DNA of 27,602 nucleotides from Chloroflexota bacterium (GCA_016865955.1 VGNW01000004.1:1-27602); one strand, 5' to 3'. Shown: positions 1 to 8,780, numbered from the stretch's first letter. Translations and numbers: made by a program. The notes: generated by a model from the letters alone, not told the origin.

Positions 1-44
1 TAAAAGCGATAAAAGAAAATTGGAAGCTATTTCGAGGTGAGAGA

Positions 45-1232
45 ATGAATAAAAAGACTGTTCACGACATCGACCTCAAGGGCAAGAAGGCTCTGGTCAG
101 GGTCGATTTCAATGTACCCTTCGACCCGCAGACTAAAGCTATCAGCGACGACAGCCGCATCGTTGCAGCGCTGCCTACAATAAAGTATCTAATCGATAAG
201 AAGAGCAAAGTGATTGTCTGCTCCCACCTGGGACGCCCCAACGGCAAGGTAGTCGAGGATATGAGGCTGACTCCGGTAGCCAGACGTCTGTCGGAGCTGC
301 TAAAAAAGCCGGTGCAGACAACAAAGGACTGCATCGGCCCGGAGGCAGAAGCGGCAGTTTCCGGAATGAAAGAGGGCGATGTGCTCATGCTGGAAAACCT
401 CCGCTTCCATGCCGAGGAAGAAAAAAACGACCCTCTGTTTGCCAAATCTCTTGCCAAGCTGGCTGATGTTTATGTCAACGATGCCTTCGGCACCGCACAC
501 CGCGCTCACGCCTCCACAGCCGGCGTTGCGCAGTATCTCCCTGCTGTATCAGGCTTTCTTATGGAGAAGGAGATAGATTTCTTAGGCAAGGCGCTGGCAG
601 GTGCGGCTCACCCCTTCGCAGCGGTTATCGGGGGCGCCAAGGTGAGCGACAAGCTGGCGCTTCTGGATAATATCATGGGCAAAGTGGATTATCTGCTCAT
701 CGGCGGCGGCATGTGCTGCACCTTCCTCAAGGCTAATAATATCGGCGTGGGCAAATCGCAGGTTGAGGAAGATAAGCTCAACCTCGCCCGGGGGCTGGTG
801 GACAAGGCTGCCAAAGCCAATGTTCAACTTATACTGCCCAATGATGTCGTAGTAGCCGATAAATTCGCCACCGGCGCGTCGGTCAAAGCAGTGCCCGTAT
901 CGCAGATACCAGCGGACTGGTATGTCATGGACATCGGACCGCAAACCGTTAAAAATTTCACCGATAAACTGAAGAAATGCAAAACGGTGGTCTGGAACGG
1001 GACAATGGGAGTTTTCGAGTATAAAGAGTTCCGCCGGGGAACCGAGGCGATTGCTAAGCAAATGGCGGAACTTAAAGCCATCACCATCACCGGCGGCGGC
1101 TCCACTGCCGAAGCGGTGATGGAGCTCGGTCTGGAGAAAAAGATGAGCCACGTGTCTACCGGCGGAGGAGCTGCTCTGGAATTCCTCGAAGGCAAAACCC
1201 TGCCCGGCGTAGCGGCGCTGCTGGACAAGTAG
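45..1232 (+). CDS. pgk: Phosphoglycerate kinase
   Basis: Cytoplasmic glycolytic enzyme that transfers phosphate between 1,3-bisphosphoglycerate and ADP to give 3-phosphoglycerate and ATP. The 395-residue length is normal for the family. Visible hallmarks are the N-terminal RVDFNVP, the SHLGRP loop that binds 3-phosphoglycerate, LENLRF, NDAFGTAHRAHAST, GGAKVSDK, WNGTMGVFE and the C-terminal nucleotide-binding GGGSTAEA and STGGGA segments. The ATG start has a GAGGTGAG ribosome site just upstream. It is followed after 18 bp by apgM and then tpiA, so three lower-glycolysis genes probably share a transcript. Identity is secure. Confidence 0.97.
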   Translation: MNKKTVHDIDLKGKKALVRVDFNVPFDPQTKAISDDSRIVAALPTIKYLIDKKSKVIVCSHLGRPNGKVVEDMRLTPVARRLSELLKKPVQTTKDCIGPEAEAAVSGMKEGDVLMLENLRFHAEEEKNDPLFAKSLAKLADVYVNDAFGTAHRAHASTAGVAQYLPAVSGFLMEKEIDFLGKALAGAAHPFAAVIGGAKVSDKLALLDNIMGKVDYLLIGGGMCCTFLKANNIGVGKSQVEEDKLNLARGLVDKAAKANVQLILPNDVVVADKFATGASVKAVPVSQIPADWYVMDIGPQTVKNFTDKLKKCKTVVWNGTMGVFEYKEFRRGTEAIAKQMAELKAITITGGGSTAEAVMELGLEKKMSHVSTGGGAALEFLEGKTLPGVAALLDK

Positions 1233-1250
1233 AGTTAACAAAGGAGAGAA

Positions 1251-2456
1251 ATGCTCAGCCTCGATCAGATAAAAGATATCACTCATGAATCCCCTTCCAA
1301 GATAGTGTTACTGGTAATTGACGGTCTGGGTGGACTACCCAGGCCGGAGACTGGCAAGACGGAGCTTGAGACCGCCCATACGCCCAACTTGGACATGCTG
1401 GCGACTAAGGGTATCTGCGGGCTGGCCGACCCTGTTTCTCTGGGCATCACTCCCGGCAGCGCTCCTGGCCATCTCGCGCTGTTCGGTTACGACCCGATTA
1501 AATTCCTGGTAGGTCGAGGAATACTGGAGGCACTGGGCATCGACTTCGAACTCAAAAAAGGCGATGTCGCTAGCCGGGGCAACTTCTGCACTGTGGATAA
1601 AAGAGGGCTTATCACGGACCGCAGGGCTGGGCGTATCTCAACCGAACAGAACGCCGAGCTGTGCAAAAAATTGAGCAGGATTACGCTCGAAGGCGCCGAG
1701 CTTTTCGTAGTGCCTGTCAAAGAACACCGCTTCCTGCTAGTATTGCGAGGCGAAGGGCTGTCGGGCGAAGCCAGCGACTCCGATCCCCAGCAAACAGGGG
1801 TTACGCCTCTAAATGTAACAGCGCTCACGGCAAGCGGGAAAAAGACCGCCAAGCTCGCCAATGATTTTCTGACCAAGGCGAAATGGGTGCTCGCTGATTT
1901 CCATCCTGCCAACATGGTGCTTCTGCGCGGATTCTCCCAGCATCCCGACCTGCCCACCATGAAAGAGATATTCAAACTGAACCCTGCTGCCATCGCCGCC
2001 TATCCCATGTATCGGGGGCTGGCAAAATTGGTCGGCATGAAAATCCTTGAAACCGGCTCCACAGTAGAGGAGGAATTCGACACCCTTGCTCGGCATTACG
2101 CTGAGCACGACTTCTTCTTCATCCATGTCAAGAAGACCGACTCTACAGGCGAGGACGGCGACTTCGATGCCAAGGTGAAGGCGCTGGAGGAAATCGACAG
2201 GCTCCTCCCCATGATAACCGCCCTTAATCCCGATGTTCTGATAGTGACCGGAGACCACTCCACGCCGGCTTTGCTCAAGGGGCATAGCTGGCATGCGGTG
2301 CCTGTAGTGCTATGTTCGAAATGGTCTCGCCCCGACCATGTCAGAGAGTTCGGTGAAATAACCTGCGCCGGCGGCAGCCTGGGCAGGTTCCTCGCCGTCC
2401 ATGTAATGCCCCTGGCGATGGCCCACGCCCTGAAGCTAACCAAATTCGGCGCTTAG
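1251..2456 (+). CDS. apgM: 2,3-bisphosphoglycerate-independent phosphoglycerate mutase, archaeal (ApgM) type
   Basis: Interconverts 3- and 2-phosphoglycerate without a bisphosphoglycerate cofactor. The 401-residue length and motifs fit the archaeal-type ApgM branch of the alkaline phosphatase superfamily rather than the ~510-residue bacterial GpmI. LVIDGLGG near residue 25 carries the metal-binding Asp. TPGSAPGHLALFGYDP contains the Ser expected to form the phosphoserine intermediate. VTGDHSTPALLKGHSWH near the C-terminus supplies metal-binding Asp and His residues. The ATG is preceded by AAAGGAGAG. It sits between pgk and tpiA, which fits a glycolytic operon. This enzyme form is common in archaea and also known in anaerobic bacteria, including Chloroflexota. 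Confidence 0.93.
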   Translation: MLSLDQIKDITHESPSKIVLLVIDGLGGLPRPETGKTELETAHTPNLDMLATKGICGLADPVSLGITPGSAPGHLALFGYDPIKFLVGRGILEALGIDFELKKGDVASRGNFCTVDKRGLITDRRAGRISTEQNAELCKKLSRITLEGAELFVVPVKEHRFLLVLRGEGLSGEASDSDPQQTGVTPLNVTALTASGKKTAKLANDFLTKAKWVLADFHPANMVLLRGFSQHPDLPTMKEIFKLNPAAIAAYPMYRGLAKLVGMKILETGSTVEEEFDTLARHYAEHDFFFIHVKKTDSTGEDGDFDAKVKALEEIDRLLPMITALNPDVLIVTGDHSTPALLKGHSWHAVPVVLCSKWSRPDHVREFGEITCAGGSLGRFLAVHVMPLAMAHALKLTKFGA

Positions 2457-2467
2457 GAGGATACATA

Positions 2468-3232
2468 ATGCGAACGCCCATAATCGCCGGCAACTGGAAG
2501 ATGAACACCACCGTTGTCGAAGCAGCAGAGCTGGTCAAGGCGATGAAGGATAAACTTAATCAGATAGCGGGCGTGGAGAAGGTATTGTGTCCGCCCTTCG
2601 TCTCGTTGACCGCGGTCAGGGAGCTTATCAGAGGCGCATCTATAAAGCTAGGCGCGCAGAATATGTATTTCGAGAAAAGCGGCGCTTATACCGGAGAGGT
2701 ATCTCCTCAGATGCTGTCCGGATTATGCGAATACGTCATTTTGGGTCACTCCGAGAGAAGGGGATACTTCGGCGAGAGCGACCAGATAGTAAACAAGAAG
2801 GTCAGGGCTGCTCTGGCGACAGGGCTAACTCCTATCGTCTGCGTCGGCGAAAGCCTCAAAGAAAACGAAGCAGGCGAAACCATTTCAGTTGTGACCAGAC
2901 AAGTTAAAGGTGCTTTCGAGGGCATAGATTCCCCCAAAGGAACCGTCATAGCTTACGAGCCTATCTGGGCTATCGGCACCGGCAAAGCCGCCACCGGTGT
3001 GCAGGCTAATGCCACCATCAAAGTGATTCGAGATAGCGTGTTCAGGCTCTACGGAGACCAGATTGCCCGGGCTATTCGCATACAGTACGGCGGCAGCGTC
3101 AACAGCGCCAACATTGCCGAGTTCATAGGACAGCCCGATATAGACGGGGCGCTGGTAGGAGGCGCCAGCCTCAAAGCAGCCGATTTCCTGGGCATCGTGG
3201 AGCAAACAGCCAAGATTAAGAAAACGGGATGA
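2468..3232 (+). CDS. tpiA: Triosephosphate isomerase
   Basis: Interconverts dihydroxyacetone phosphate and glyceraldehyde 3-phosphate. The 254 residues carry the full TIM-barrel signature: GNWKMN with Asn9 and Lys11, ILGHSERR with catalytic His94, YEPIWAIGTG with catalytic Glu164 and the phosphate-gripping loop, then IQYGGSVN and GALVGGASL. The ribosome site AGGAGG begins directly after the apgM stop codon, which fits translational coupling. The stop codon overlaps the miaA start by four bases (ATGA). Confidence 0.97.
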   Translation: MRTPIIAGNWKMNTTVVEAAELVKAMKDKLNQIAGVEKVLCPPFVSLTAVRELIRGASIKLGAQNMYFEKSGAYTGEVSPQMLSGLCEYVILGHSERRGYFGESDQIVNKKVRAALATGLTPIVCVGESLKENEAGETISVVTRQVKGAFEGIDSPKGTVIAYEPIWAIGTGKAATGVQANATIKVIRDSVFRLYGDQIARAIRIQYGGSVNSANIAEFIGQPDIDGALVGGASLKAADFLGIVEQTAKIKKTG

Positions 3233-4140
3233 GCCTGCTGTTCGCCATAGTCGGCCCCACCGCAACGGGCAAAAGCAGCCTGGCGCTCGAACTCTGCCAG
3301 GTTCATAACGGCGAGATAATCAACGCCGACAGCCGCCAGGTCTACCGCTACATGGATATCGGCACCGCCAAGCCCACCGCAGAGGAACGGGCTTTAGTCC
3401 CGCATCATCTCGTCGATGTAGTCGAACCCGATGAGGATTTCAGCCTCGCCCTGTATCAGAAAAAAGCACTGGAGGCGGTAGAAGACATAGGACGAAGGGG
3501 AAAGACTCCGTTTCTGGTGGGCGGCAGCGGTCTATATATCTGGGCGCTTCTGGAAGGATGGCGCATCCCGCCGGTGCCACCGGACATCGCTTTGAGGCAG
3601 GAGCTTGAAGCCAGAGCCAGAATAGAGGGAATCGAGACGCTCTACCAAAAGCTGAAGCAAACCGACCCAGTTGCGGCAGAGCGCATCGACCCAAGAAATG
3701 TGCGCAGAGTCATACGTGCGCTTGAGGTCAGCCGGCAGGGCACTCTTTTCTCAGAGCTTCAGGTGAAGAAGCCTTTCGCCGATTCCGTAATCATCGGTTT
3801 GACCACGGACAGAGCGAGCCTTTATCAACGTATAGATGCGCGGGTGGACGATATGATTGAAAAGGGTCTTGTGGCAGAAGTAGAGAGGCTTGAGGCAAGG
3901 GGATATGGTTTCGACCTGCCCTCTATGTCAGGCTTGGGTTACAGGCAGATAGGTAAATTTTTGCAGGGAGAGACAGACCTGCCCGCTGCTACACAACAAA
4001 TCAAGTTCGATACGCACGGCTTCGCCCGGCACCAGTATAACTGGTTCCGGCTCAAGGACAAACGCATCAACTGGTTTGAGTTGGGAGGAAATACCAACGA
4101 AGCCATTCATCGTTTTATACAGAAATTTGTGGTAAAGTAA
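3229..4140 (+). CDS. miaA: tRNA dimethylallyltransferase
   Basis: Adds a dimethylallyl group to N6 of A37 in tRNAs that read UNN codons. The P-loop GPTATGKSS spans residues 9-17. It is followed by INADSRQVYRYMDIGTAKP, DVVEPDEDFSLALYQ and FLVGGSGLYIWALLEGW, the substrate-binding order of the family. SGLGYRQIGKFL and the C-terminal FARHQYNWFR are also typical. The 303-residue length is normal. The ATG overlaps the tpiA stop (ATGA), so translation is probably coupled to the glycolytic genes. Confidence 0.96.
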   Translation: MSLLFAIVGPTATGKSSLALELCQVHNGEIINADSRQVYRYMDIGTAKPTAEERALVPHHLVDVVEPDEDFSLALYQKKALEAVEDIGRRGKTPFLVGGSGLYIWALLEGWRIPPVPPDIALRQELEARARIEGIETLYQKLKQTDPVAAERIDPRNVRRVIRALEVSRQGTLFSELQVKKPFADSVIIGLTTDRASLYQRIDARVDDMIEKGLVAEVERLEARGYGFDLPSMSGLGYRQIGKFLQGETDLPAATQQIKFDTHGFARHQYNWFRLKDKRINWFELGGNTNEAIHRFIQKFVVK

Positions 4141-4159
4141 GACAAACCTGAGGTACCCC

Positions 4160-4528
4160 ATGGTCAAGCTTTCTGAGGAAGTTAAAACGATGATTGCCGA
4201 GATTCGCCCCGGCATCATAGCCACTGCAAGCAAGGATGGCAAACCGAATGTGTCAGCCAAGGGGTCGTTCCGCGTGCTCGACGATGAACACGTGCTATTC
4301 GCCGACATCAACTCGCCTCGCACCATAGCGAACATAAAGGAAAATCCGTATGTGTCCGCACTGGTGATACATCCCAAAACGCTCAGGGGCTGCCGTATCT
4401 GGGGCAAAGGCGAGATAATCGACTCAGGACCCCTGTTCGACCAGTTGAACACAGAGTTCGTCGGCAAAGGGTTAAAAGTAAACCACGTGGTCAAGATTAA
4501 AATAGATAAGGTGCAGGAGAGCCCCTAG
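4160..4528 (+). CDS. Pyridoxamine 5'-phosphate oxidase-like flavin-binding split-barrel protein
   Basis: A 122-residue protein of the pyridoxamine-phosphate-oxidase-like split-barrel family, which usually binds FMN, F420 or heme. Supporting features are the opening helix EVKTMIAEIRPG, the strand pair GIIATASKDGKPNVSAKGSF that is typical of the barrel, DINSPRTIANIKENPYVSALV, and a closing CRIWGKGEIID strand. It is much shorter than true PdxH (about 210 residues) and lacks its C-terminal part, so vitamin B6 synthesis should not be assumed. GAGGT lies 5' of the ATG. It follows miaA by 19 bp. Family confidence is good; the substrate is unknown. Confidence 0.75.
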   Translation: MVKLSEEVKTMIAEIRPGIIATASKDGKPNVSAKGSFRVLDDEHVLFADINSPRTIANIKENPYVSALVIHPKTLRGCRIWGKGEIIDSGPLFDQLNTEFVGKGLKVNHVVKIKIDKVQESP

Positions 4529-4540
4529 CAAAATACCAGG

Positions 4541-4620
4541 TGTCACCCTGAGCGTCAGCGAAGGGTCTCAGACGCCGTCCTGATCAAGGACGAAGGATTT
4601 TCCGCTCCGCTCAGAATGAA
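4541..4620. repeat. 80-bp imperfect inverted-repeat element (MITE/REP-like)
   Basis: The whole gap between the split-barrel gene and dapF is an imperfect palindrome. The left half begins TGTCACCCTGAGCG followed by AGCGAAGGGTCTC. The right half, read on the other strand, begins TTTCATTCTGAGCGG followed by AGCGGAAAATCCT. The ends therefore match as CATTCTGAGCG-type termini with diverged centres. Related CTGAGCG/GAAGG repeats are dispersed in many bacterial genomes. No transposase lies nearby, so it would have to be non-autonomous. Confidence 0.65.
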
Positions 4621-4635
4621 AAATGGAGTGTCCAG

Positions 4636-5475
4636 ATGAATTTCATCAAACTGCAGGCAACAGGAAACGACTTCGTCCTGATTGATGCCCGGCAAATGGA
4701 AAGGCGTGACTGGTCGGCGCTGGCTAAAGCCATGTGCCATCGCCGCTTCGGCGTGGGCGCCGACGGCATCCTTCTGATTTTGCCCTCGAAAAAGGCGGAC
4801 TTCTACATGAGGATGTTCAACCCCGACGGCTCCGAGGCGGAGGCATGCGGCAACGGACTGCGGTGTGCGGCCAGATATGCCCTGGAAAGCGGTCTGGTAG
4901 ATAAGCCCGAAGTCAGGATAGATACGCCCGCAGGGATAAAAATAGCGCACGTCAAGGGTAAAAGGGGCATTCAGGTGAACATGGGCAAGCCCGTGCTCAA
5001 ACCCGCCGCTATCCCTGTAATCGTAAAGGGCAGGAAAGCGAACGATGGGGCACCTGTTATCGACTATCCCTTGACTGTGGGTAAAAAGAGGCTGAAGATT
5101 ACCTGCGTTTCTATGGGCAATCCCCACGCGGTATGCTTTATAGAGCAGCCAGTTGCCGAATTCCCTCTGGCTGAGATAGGCCCGCAGATAGAGCACCATC
5201 CCATGTTCCCCAACAGGGTGAACTTCGAGATAGTGAATGTTATCAACCGCAAAAAGCTCAGGGCGCGGGTATGGGAGCGCGGCGCGGGAGAGACCCTATC
5301 CTGCGGCACCGGCGCCTGCGCCGTAGCAGTAGCGGCAAGTTTGAAGGAGCTTACCGACAATCCTGTTGATATAATGCTGCCGGGCGGCACGCTGACCCTA
5401 GACTGGGATGGCAAAGGAGAGGTGCTGCTCAGCGGCCCCGCCGAAGTGGTTTTCGAAGGGGAGTGGAGAGAATAG
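4636..5475 (+). CDS. dapF: Diaminopimelate epimerase
   Basis: Converts LL-diaminopimelate to meso-diaminopimelate, the penultimate step to lysine. Two catalytic cysteines are present in canonical settings: Cys71 in SEAEACGNGLRCAARY and Cys223 in GAGETLSCGTGACAVA. The N-terminal KLQATGNDFVLID, GNPHAV and the 279-residue length all fit. GGAGTG precedes the ATG. With dapL about 0.9 kb downstream, the last steps to meso-DAP are encoded together, separated by the proteasome-like gene. Confidence 0.96.
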   Translation: MNFIKLQATGNDFVLIDARQMERRDWSALAKAMCHRRFGVGADGILLILPSKKADFYMRMFNPDGSEAEACGNGLRCAARYALESGLVDKPEVRIDTPAGIKIAHVKGKRGIQVNMGKPVLKPAAIPVIVKGRKANDGAPVIDYPLTVGKKRLKITCVSMGNPHAVCFIEQPVAEFPLAEIGPQIEHHPMFPNRVNFEIVNVINRKKLRARVWERGAGETLSCGTGACAVAVAASLKELTDNPVDIMLPGGTLTLDWDGKGEVLLSGPAEVVFEGEWRE

Positions 5476-5497
5476 TCAACCTGAAAGGGGTGGGGAA

Positions 5498-6328
5498 ATG
5501 AGTTTCATCATAGCAGTTTATGTTCCCGAGGGCATTGTTATGGCTTCGGACAGCCGTCAGTCGGTTACAGTGGAAGGGAAGACCCCGGAGGGCAACCCTT
5601 TCAAAGTCGAGACCGTCAACTCCGATGCCATAACGAGGACTTTTCTTCTCGAAGTACATCAGATAGGCATCTCCAGCTTCGGACAGGATCTCCTCGGCAA
5701 TACCCCTATAGCAAGTCACATCAAAAGGTTTATTGAGGAAGAGTTAACAGTCAAGAATGATGCCATAACAATTCCCAAGGAGTTAAACGAAACCCTCGGG
5801 AAATCATTCCCCGATAAATTCATTGAGGAACAATTGACGACCAGAGACGATGTCACAACCATTTCCAAGAAGATGGTTGAGTACTTTCGCAGGTCATTTC
5901 CCAATGCAGATGCCGGTTTCCACATCGCTGGCTACAGAAAAGAGGGGAAGATAAGCATCCCTTATGTTTATTCCTGCCACGTGGCCCGAAACGTCGTTGA
6001 AAGAAGAAACATCAAGCCCGACGGCGCTCTTGCCTACGGAGCGACCTGGTCGGGACAGGGTGATATCCTCAGCTCTATACTGATTCCGGTGACGGTCAAA
6101 GACCAGAAGGGCAATGATAAAGTCGTCCGCTCTCCGGCGCCGGTGATCTGGGATGCCATGTCATTGCAGGACGCCATAGATTTCGCCATATACGCCATCC
6201 GTACCACCATCGACACCATGCGCTTTCAGGCACGACCAAAGAACGTCGGCGGTCCTATAGATGTACTTGTTCTAACCCCCGACGAAGCTAAATGGATTCA
6301 GCGCAAACAACTTCACGGCAGCACTTAA
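5498..6328 (+). CDS. Proteasome-fold (Ntn-hydrolase-like) protein with an internal 30-residue tandem duplication
   Basis: A 276-residue protein of uncertain function. The start at 5498 is preferred because GGGGTGGGG lies just upstream and an earlier in-frame start would run through dapF. The N-terminus, IAVYVPEGIVMASDSRQS, resembles the strand-turn-strand of proteasome beta subunits (a VVLAADSR-type motif). In that alignment Ser2 falls where the catalytic Thr1 sits and Asp18 falls at Asp17. IGISSFGQDLLGN then resembles the usual IGISxAG segment. Residues from about 78 repeat in tandem: FIEEELT...KSFPDK, then FIEEQLT...RSFPNA, exactly 30 residues each. A lysine equivalent to Lys33 is not obvious (Thr-Arg-Thr instead). 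The proteasome link is inferred by eye; peptidase activity is not shown. Confidence 0.5.
   Translation: MSFIIAVYVPEGIVMASDSRQSVTVEGKTPEGNPFKVETVNSDAITRTFLLEVHQIGISSFGQDLLGNTPIASHIKRFIEEELTVKNDAITIPKELNETLGKSFPDKFIEEQLTTRDDVTTISKKMVEYFRRSFPNADAGFHIAGYRKEGKISIPYVYSCHVARNVVERRNIKPDGALAYGATWSGQGDILSSILIPVTVKDQKGNDKVVRSPAPVIWDAMSLQDAIDFAIYAIRTTIDTMRFQARPKNVGGPIDVLVLTPDEAKWIQRKQLHGST
5729..5908 (+). repeat. Two tandem 90-bp units inside a coding region
   Basis: Unit 1 is 5729-5818 and unit 2 is 5819-5908. Both are 30 codons and start with Phe-Ile-Glu-Glu. They end in Ser-Phe-Pro-Asp-Lys and Ser-Phe-Pro-Asn-Ala. Thirteen of 30 residues are identical by my count (FIEE, LT, D, TI, K and SFP among them). 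The exact in-frame 90-bp period points to an in-gene duplication that has since diverged. Confidence 0.75.
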
Positions 6329-6354
6329 TAGCAAATTGAGAGGATAGGAAACCT

Positions 6355-7521
6355 ATGCAGCTAGCGAAGCGAATCGAGAAATTGCCGCCATACCTGTTCG
6401 TGCAGATCAGCAAAAAAATAGCCGAAAAGAAGGCTCAGGGCATAGATGTTATCAGCTTCGGCATCGGCGACCCCGACATCCCCACCCCACCCCATGTCAT
6501 CAAGCGCCTGTGCCAGGCAGCCCGGGATCCGACAAACCACCGCTACCCCGAGACCGAAGGGCTGCCCGAACTGAGGAAAGCCATCGCCGAGTGGTATCAT
6601 CAGCGTTTTGGCATCTCCCTTAATCCCGATAAAGAGGTGCTGCCTCTTATCGGCTCCAAGGAGGGCATCGGACATATCGCACTGTGCTTCATCGACCCGG
6701 GAGATATCGCGCTTGTCCCCGACCCTGCCTATCCGGTCTACGCCATAGGCACCATGTTCGCCGGCGGGGAAAGCTACTTCATGCCGCTTATCGAAAAGAA
6801 CGGCTTCCTACCCGACCTCGATACTATACCCGCCTGGGTCGCTCAGAAAGCCAAACTGATGTGGATAAGCTACCCTAACAATCCTACAGCAGCGATAGCA
6901 GACCTCGATTTCTTTGAAAAGGTGGTTGCCTTTGCCAAAAGGCACGATATAGTAGTCTGCCACGACGGACCTTATACCGAGGTCGCCTTCGACGGCTACA
7001 AGCCGGTTAGCTTTCTGCAGGTGAAAGGGGCAAAAGATATCAGTGTGGAATTCCACTCTTGTTCCAAGAGCTACAACATGACCGGCTGGCGTATCGGTAT
7101 GGCAGTGGGCAACGAGAAAATAGTCAACGCCCTGATGAGGGTGAAATCGAATCTCGACACGGGCGTCCCTCAGGCTATCCAGCACGCTGCCATCGCTGCC
7201 CTGCTGGGGAATCAGGACTGCATCGCTGAGCACAACGCCATCTACCAGCGCAGGCGCGATAAAGTGGTCAAGACGCTCAAGAAGCTGGGGCTGAAGGTGA
7301 ATACGCCCAAAGCCAGCCTTTATGTCTGGGCAAAGATACCGAAAGGCTATACCTCGTTCGACTTCTGCACGCGGCTGCTCGATGAAGCCGCAGTAGTGGT
7401 TACTCCGGGCACCGGCTACGGCAAATACGGCGAGGGTTACATACGCCTGTCTCTGACCACGCCCGATGATAGGGTCAAGGAAGGGCTAGCCAGATTGGAG
7501 AAATTAGCCAAGAAATTTTAA
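6355..7521 (+). CDS. dapL: LL-diaminopimelate aminotransferase
   Basis: PLP-dependent class I/II aminotransferase that converts tetrahydrodipicolinate directly to LL-diaminopimelate, bypassing the succinyl and acetyl routes. The 388 residues show ISFGIGDPDIPTP at the N-terminus, RYPETEGLPELRKAIAEWY, SYPNNPTAA, and the PLP-lysine segment SCSKSYNMTGWRIGMAVG. These are the usual landmarks of DapL. Aspartate aminotransferase relatives share the fold, but nearby dapF supports the lysine-pathway role. A GAGAGGATAGG stretch precedes the ATG. Confidence 0.9.
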   Translation: MQLAKRIEKLPPYLFVQISKKIAEKKAQGIDVISFGIGDPDIPTPPHVIKRLCQAARDPTNHRYPETEGLPELRKAIAEWYHQRFGISLNPDKEVLPLIGSKEGIGHIALCFIDPGDIALVPDPAYPVYAIGTMFAGGESYFMPLIEKNGFLPDLDTIPAWVAQKAKLMWISYPNNPTAAIADLDFFEKVVAFAKRHDIVVCHDGPYTEVAFDGYKPVSFLQVKGAKDISVEFHSCSKSYNMTGWRIGMAVGNEKIVNALMRVKSNLDTGVPQAIQHAAIAALLGNQDCIAEHNAIYQRRRDKVVKTLKKLGLKVNTPKASLYVWAKIPKGYTSFDFCTRLLDEAAVVVTPGTGYGKYGEGYIRLSLTTPDDRVKEGLARLEKLAKKF

Positions 7522-7547
7522 AGGTAAAACTCTAAATAATAGGAAAA

Positions 7548-7578
7548 CTGATTGCTGACGGCTGAATACTGAAAGCTG
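7548..7578. repeat. GCTGA-rich degenerate short repeat, copy 1
   Basis: The gap between dapL and hflX has a run of near-repeats of GCTGA separated by 3-6 bases (CTGATTGCTGACGGCTGAATACTGAAAGCTG-like). Two similar runs occur at 9722-9755 and 23293-23313, always between genes. Confidence 0.5.
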
Positions 7579-7628
7579 TTTCAGGGAGGCAATAGATAAA
7601 GAGGCAAACCTTCCCCACCCATCCCCCT

Positions 7629-8780
7629 GTGGAAAAGGCTTTTCTGGTGGGAGTGCAGGTGAGGGGCGAACATAATAGCTGGTCGCTCGAAGGCTCGGTC
7701 AAGGAGCTGGGACATCTGGCGCGCACTGCCGGAGCGCATGTGGTCGGTACTATGACTCAGCGCCTTTCCGCCCCCAACCACGCCTACTATATGGGCAAGG
7801 GCAAACTGGAGGAACTGGTCTCTCTTAAAGAAAAGGCTGGTTACGACCTGGTAATCTTCGATGACGAGCTGTCGCCAGCGCAGCAGCGCAATCTGGAAGA
7901 AGCGCTCGATGTCAAAGTCATAGACCGCTCCGCCCTTATCCTCGATATATTCGCCCAGAGAGCGCACACCCACGAAGGTCGACTTCAGGTAGAGCTTGCC
8001 CAGCAGGAATATCTGCTGCCCCGACTCGCCGGACGCTGGCCCCATCTGGAGCGGCTCGGCGGCGGCATCGGCACCAGAGGACCCGGCGAAACTCAGCTTG
8101 AGAGCGACCGCCGCATCATCCAGCGCAAGATACAGCGACTCAAGAACGAACTGGAATCGGTAAGGAAGCACCGCGCGCTGTATCGCAGCCGCCGCAGCCA
8201 GGCAGGCATTCCCGTGGTAGCTATAGTAGGCTACACCAACGCTGGCAAGAGCACTGTTCTCAATGCCTTGAGCAATGCCAACGTGCTGGTCGAGGACAAG
8301 CTTTTCGCTACGCTCGACCCCACCACCCGTCGCCTTACCCTGCCCGATAAAAAAGAGGTGCTCATCACCGACACCGTAGGCTTCATCCAGAAGCTGCCGC
8401 CTACCGTAGTAGCCGCCTTCAGAGCCACCCTCGAGGAGCTATCCGAGGCAGATTTGCTGCTCCATGTTGTTGACATCGCCAGCGAGACTGCGGCGCAGCA
8501 ATTCCACACCGTCGAAGGCATTCTGAAAGAGCTGGGGCTGGCTGAGAAGCCTGTCCTCGTCGTGCTCAACAAGATAGACCTGCTCGGCGGAGAAATCGAC
8601 CCATGTGACAGCGAAGCAGTCAGCCGCTACATCGACCAGCTCGGAGCCAGAGTCCAGGCAGCTGCCTTCATCTCCGCTGCCAAAGGATGGGGATTGACAA
8701 GGATGCTAGAGCTTATCGCGGCAATGCTGGAGGAGATACAGATGAAAACCGGATACAGATCGTCCGGTTCTTCGACATAA
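7629..8780 (+). CDS. hflX: GTPase HflX, ribosome-associated
   Basis: GTPase that binds the large ribosomal subunit and can split or rescue stalled 70S ribosomes. The HflX signature GGGIGTRGPGETQLESDRR spans about residues 144-162 and is followed by a basic helical linker. The G domain has G1 GYTNAGKST (201-209), G3 DTVGF (248-252) and G4 NKID (314-317). The N-terminal domain contains ELSPAQQRNLEEAL and VIDRSALILDIFAQRAHTHEGRLQVELAQ, also typical. At 383 residues it has a shorter C-terminal tail than the E. coli protein. The start is GTG and no strong ribosome site lies right before it, so the exact start is less certain than the identity. Confidence 0.94.
   Translation: MEKAFLVGVQVRGEHNSWSLEGSVKELGHLARTAGAHVVGTMTQRLSAPNHAYYMGKGKLEELVSLKEKAGYDLVIFDDELSPAQQRNLEEALDVKVIDRSALILDIFAQRAHTHEGRLQVELAQQEYLLPRLAGRWPHLERLGGGIGTRGPGETQLESDRRIIQRKIQRLKNELESVRKHRALYRSRRSQAGIPVVAIVGYTNAGKSTVLNALSNANVLVEDKLFATLDPTTRRLTLPDKKEVLITDTVGFIQKLPPTVVAAFRATLEELSEADLLLHVVDIASETAAQQFHTVEGILKELGLAEKPVLVVLNKIDLLGGEIDPCDSEAVSRYIDQLGARVQAAAFISAAKGWGLTRMLELIAAMLEEIQMKTGYRSSGSST

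Noticed and set aside
582..1286. Long antisense reading frames opposite pgk and many other genes
   Set aside because: They lie wholly antisense to well-supported genes in high-GC-third-position DNA and have no family motifs.
4160..4528. A pdxH vitamin B6 oxidase
   Set aside because: At 122 residues it is far shorter than PdxH and lacks its C-terminal part.
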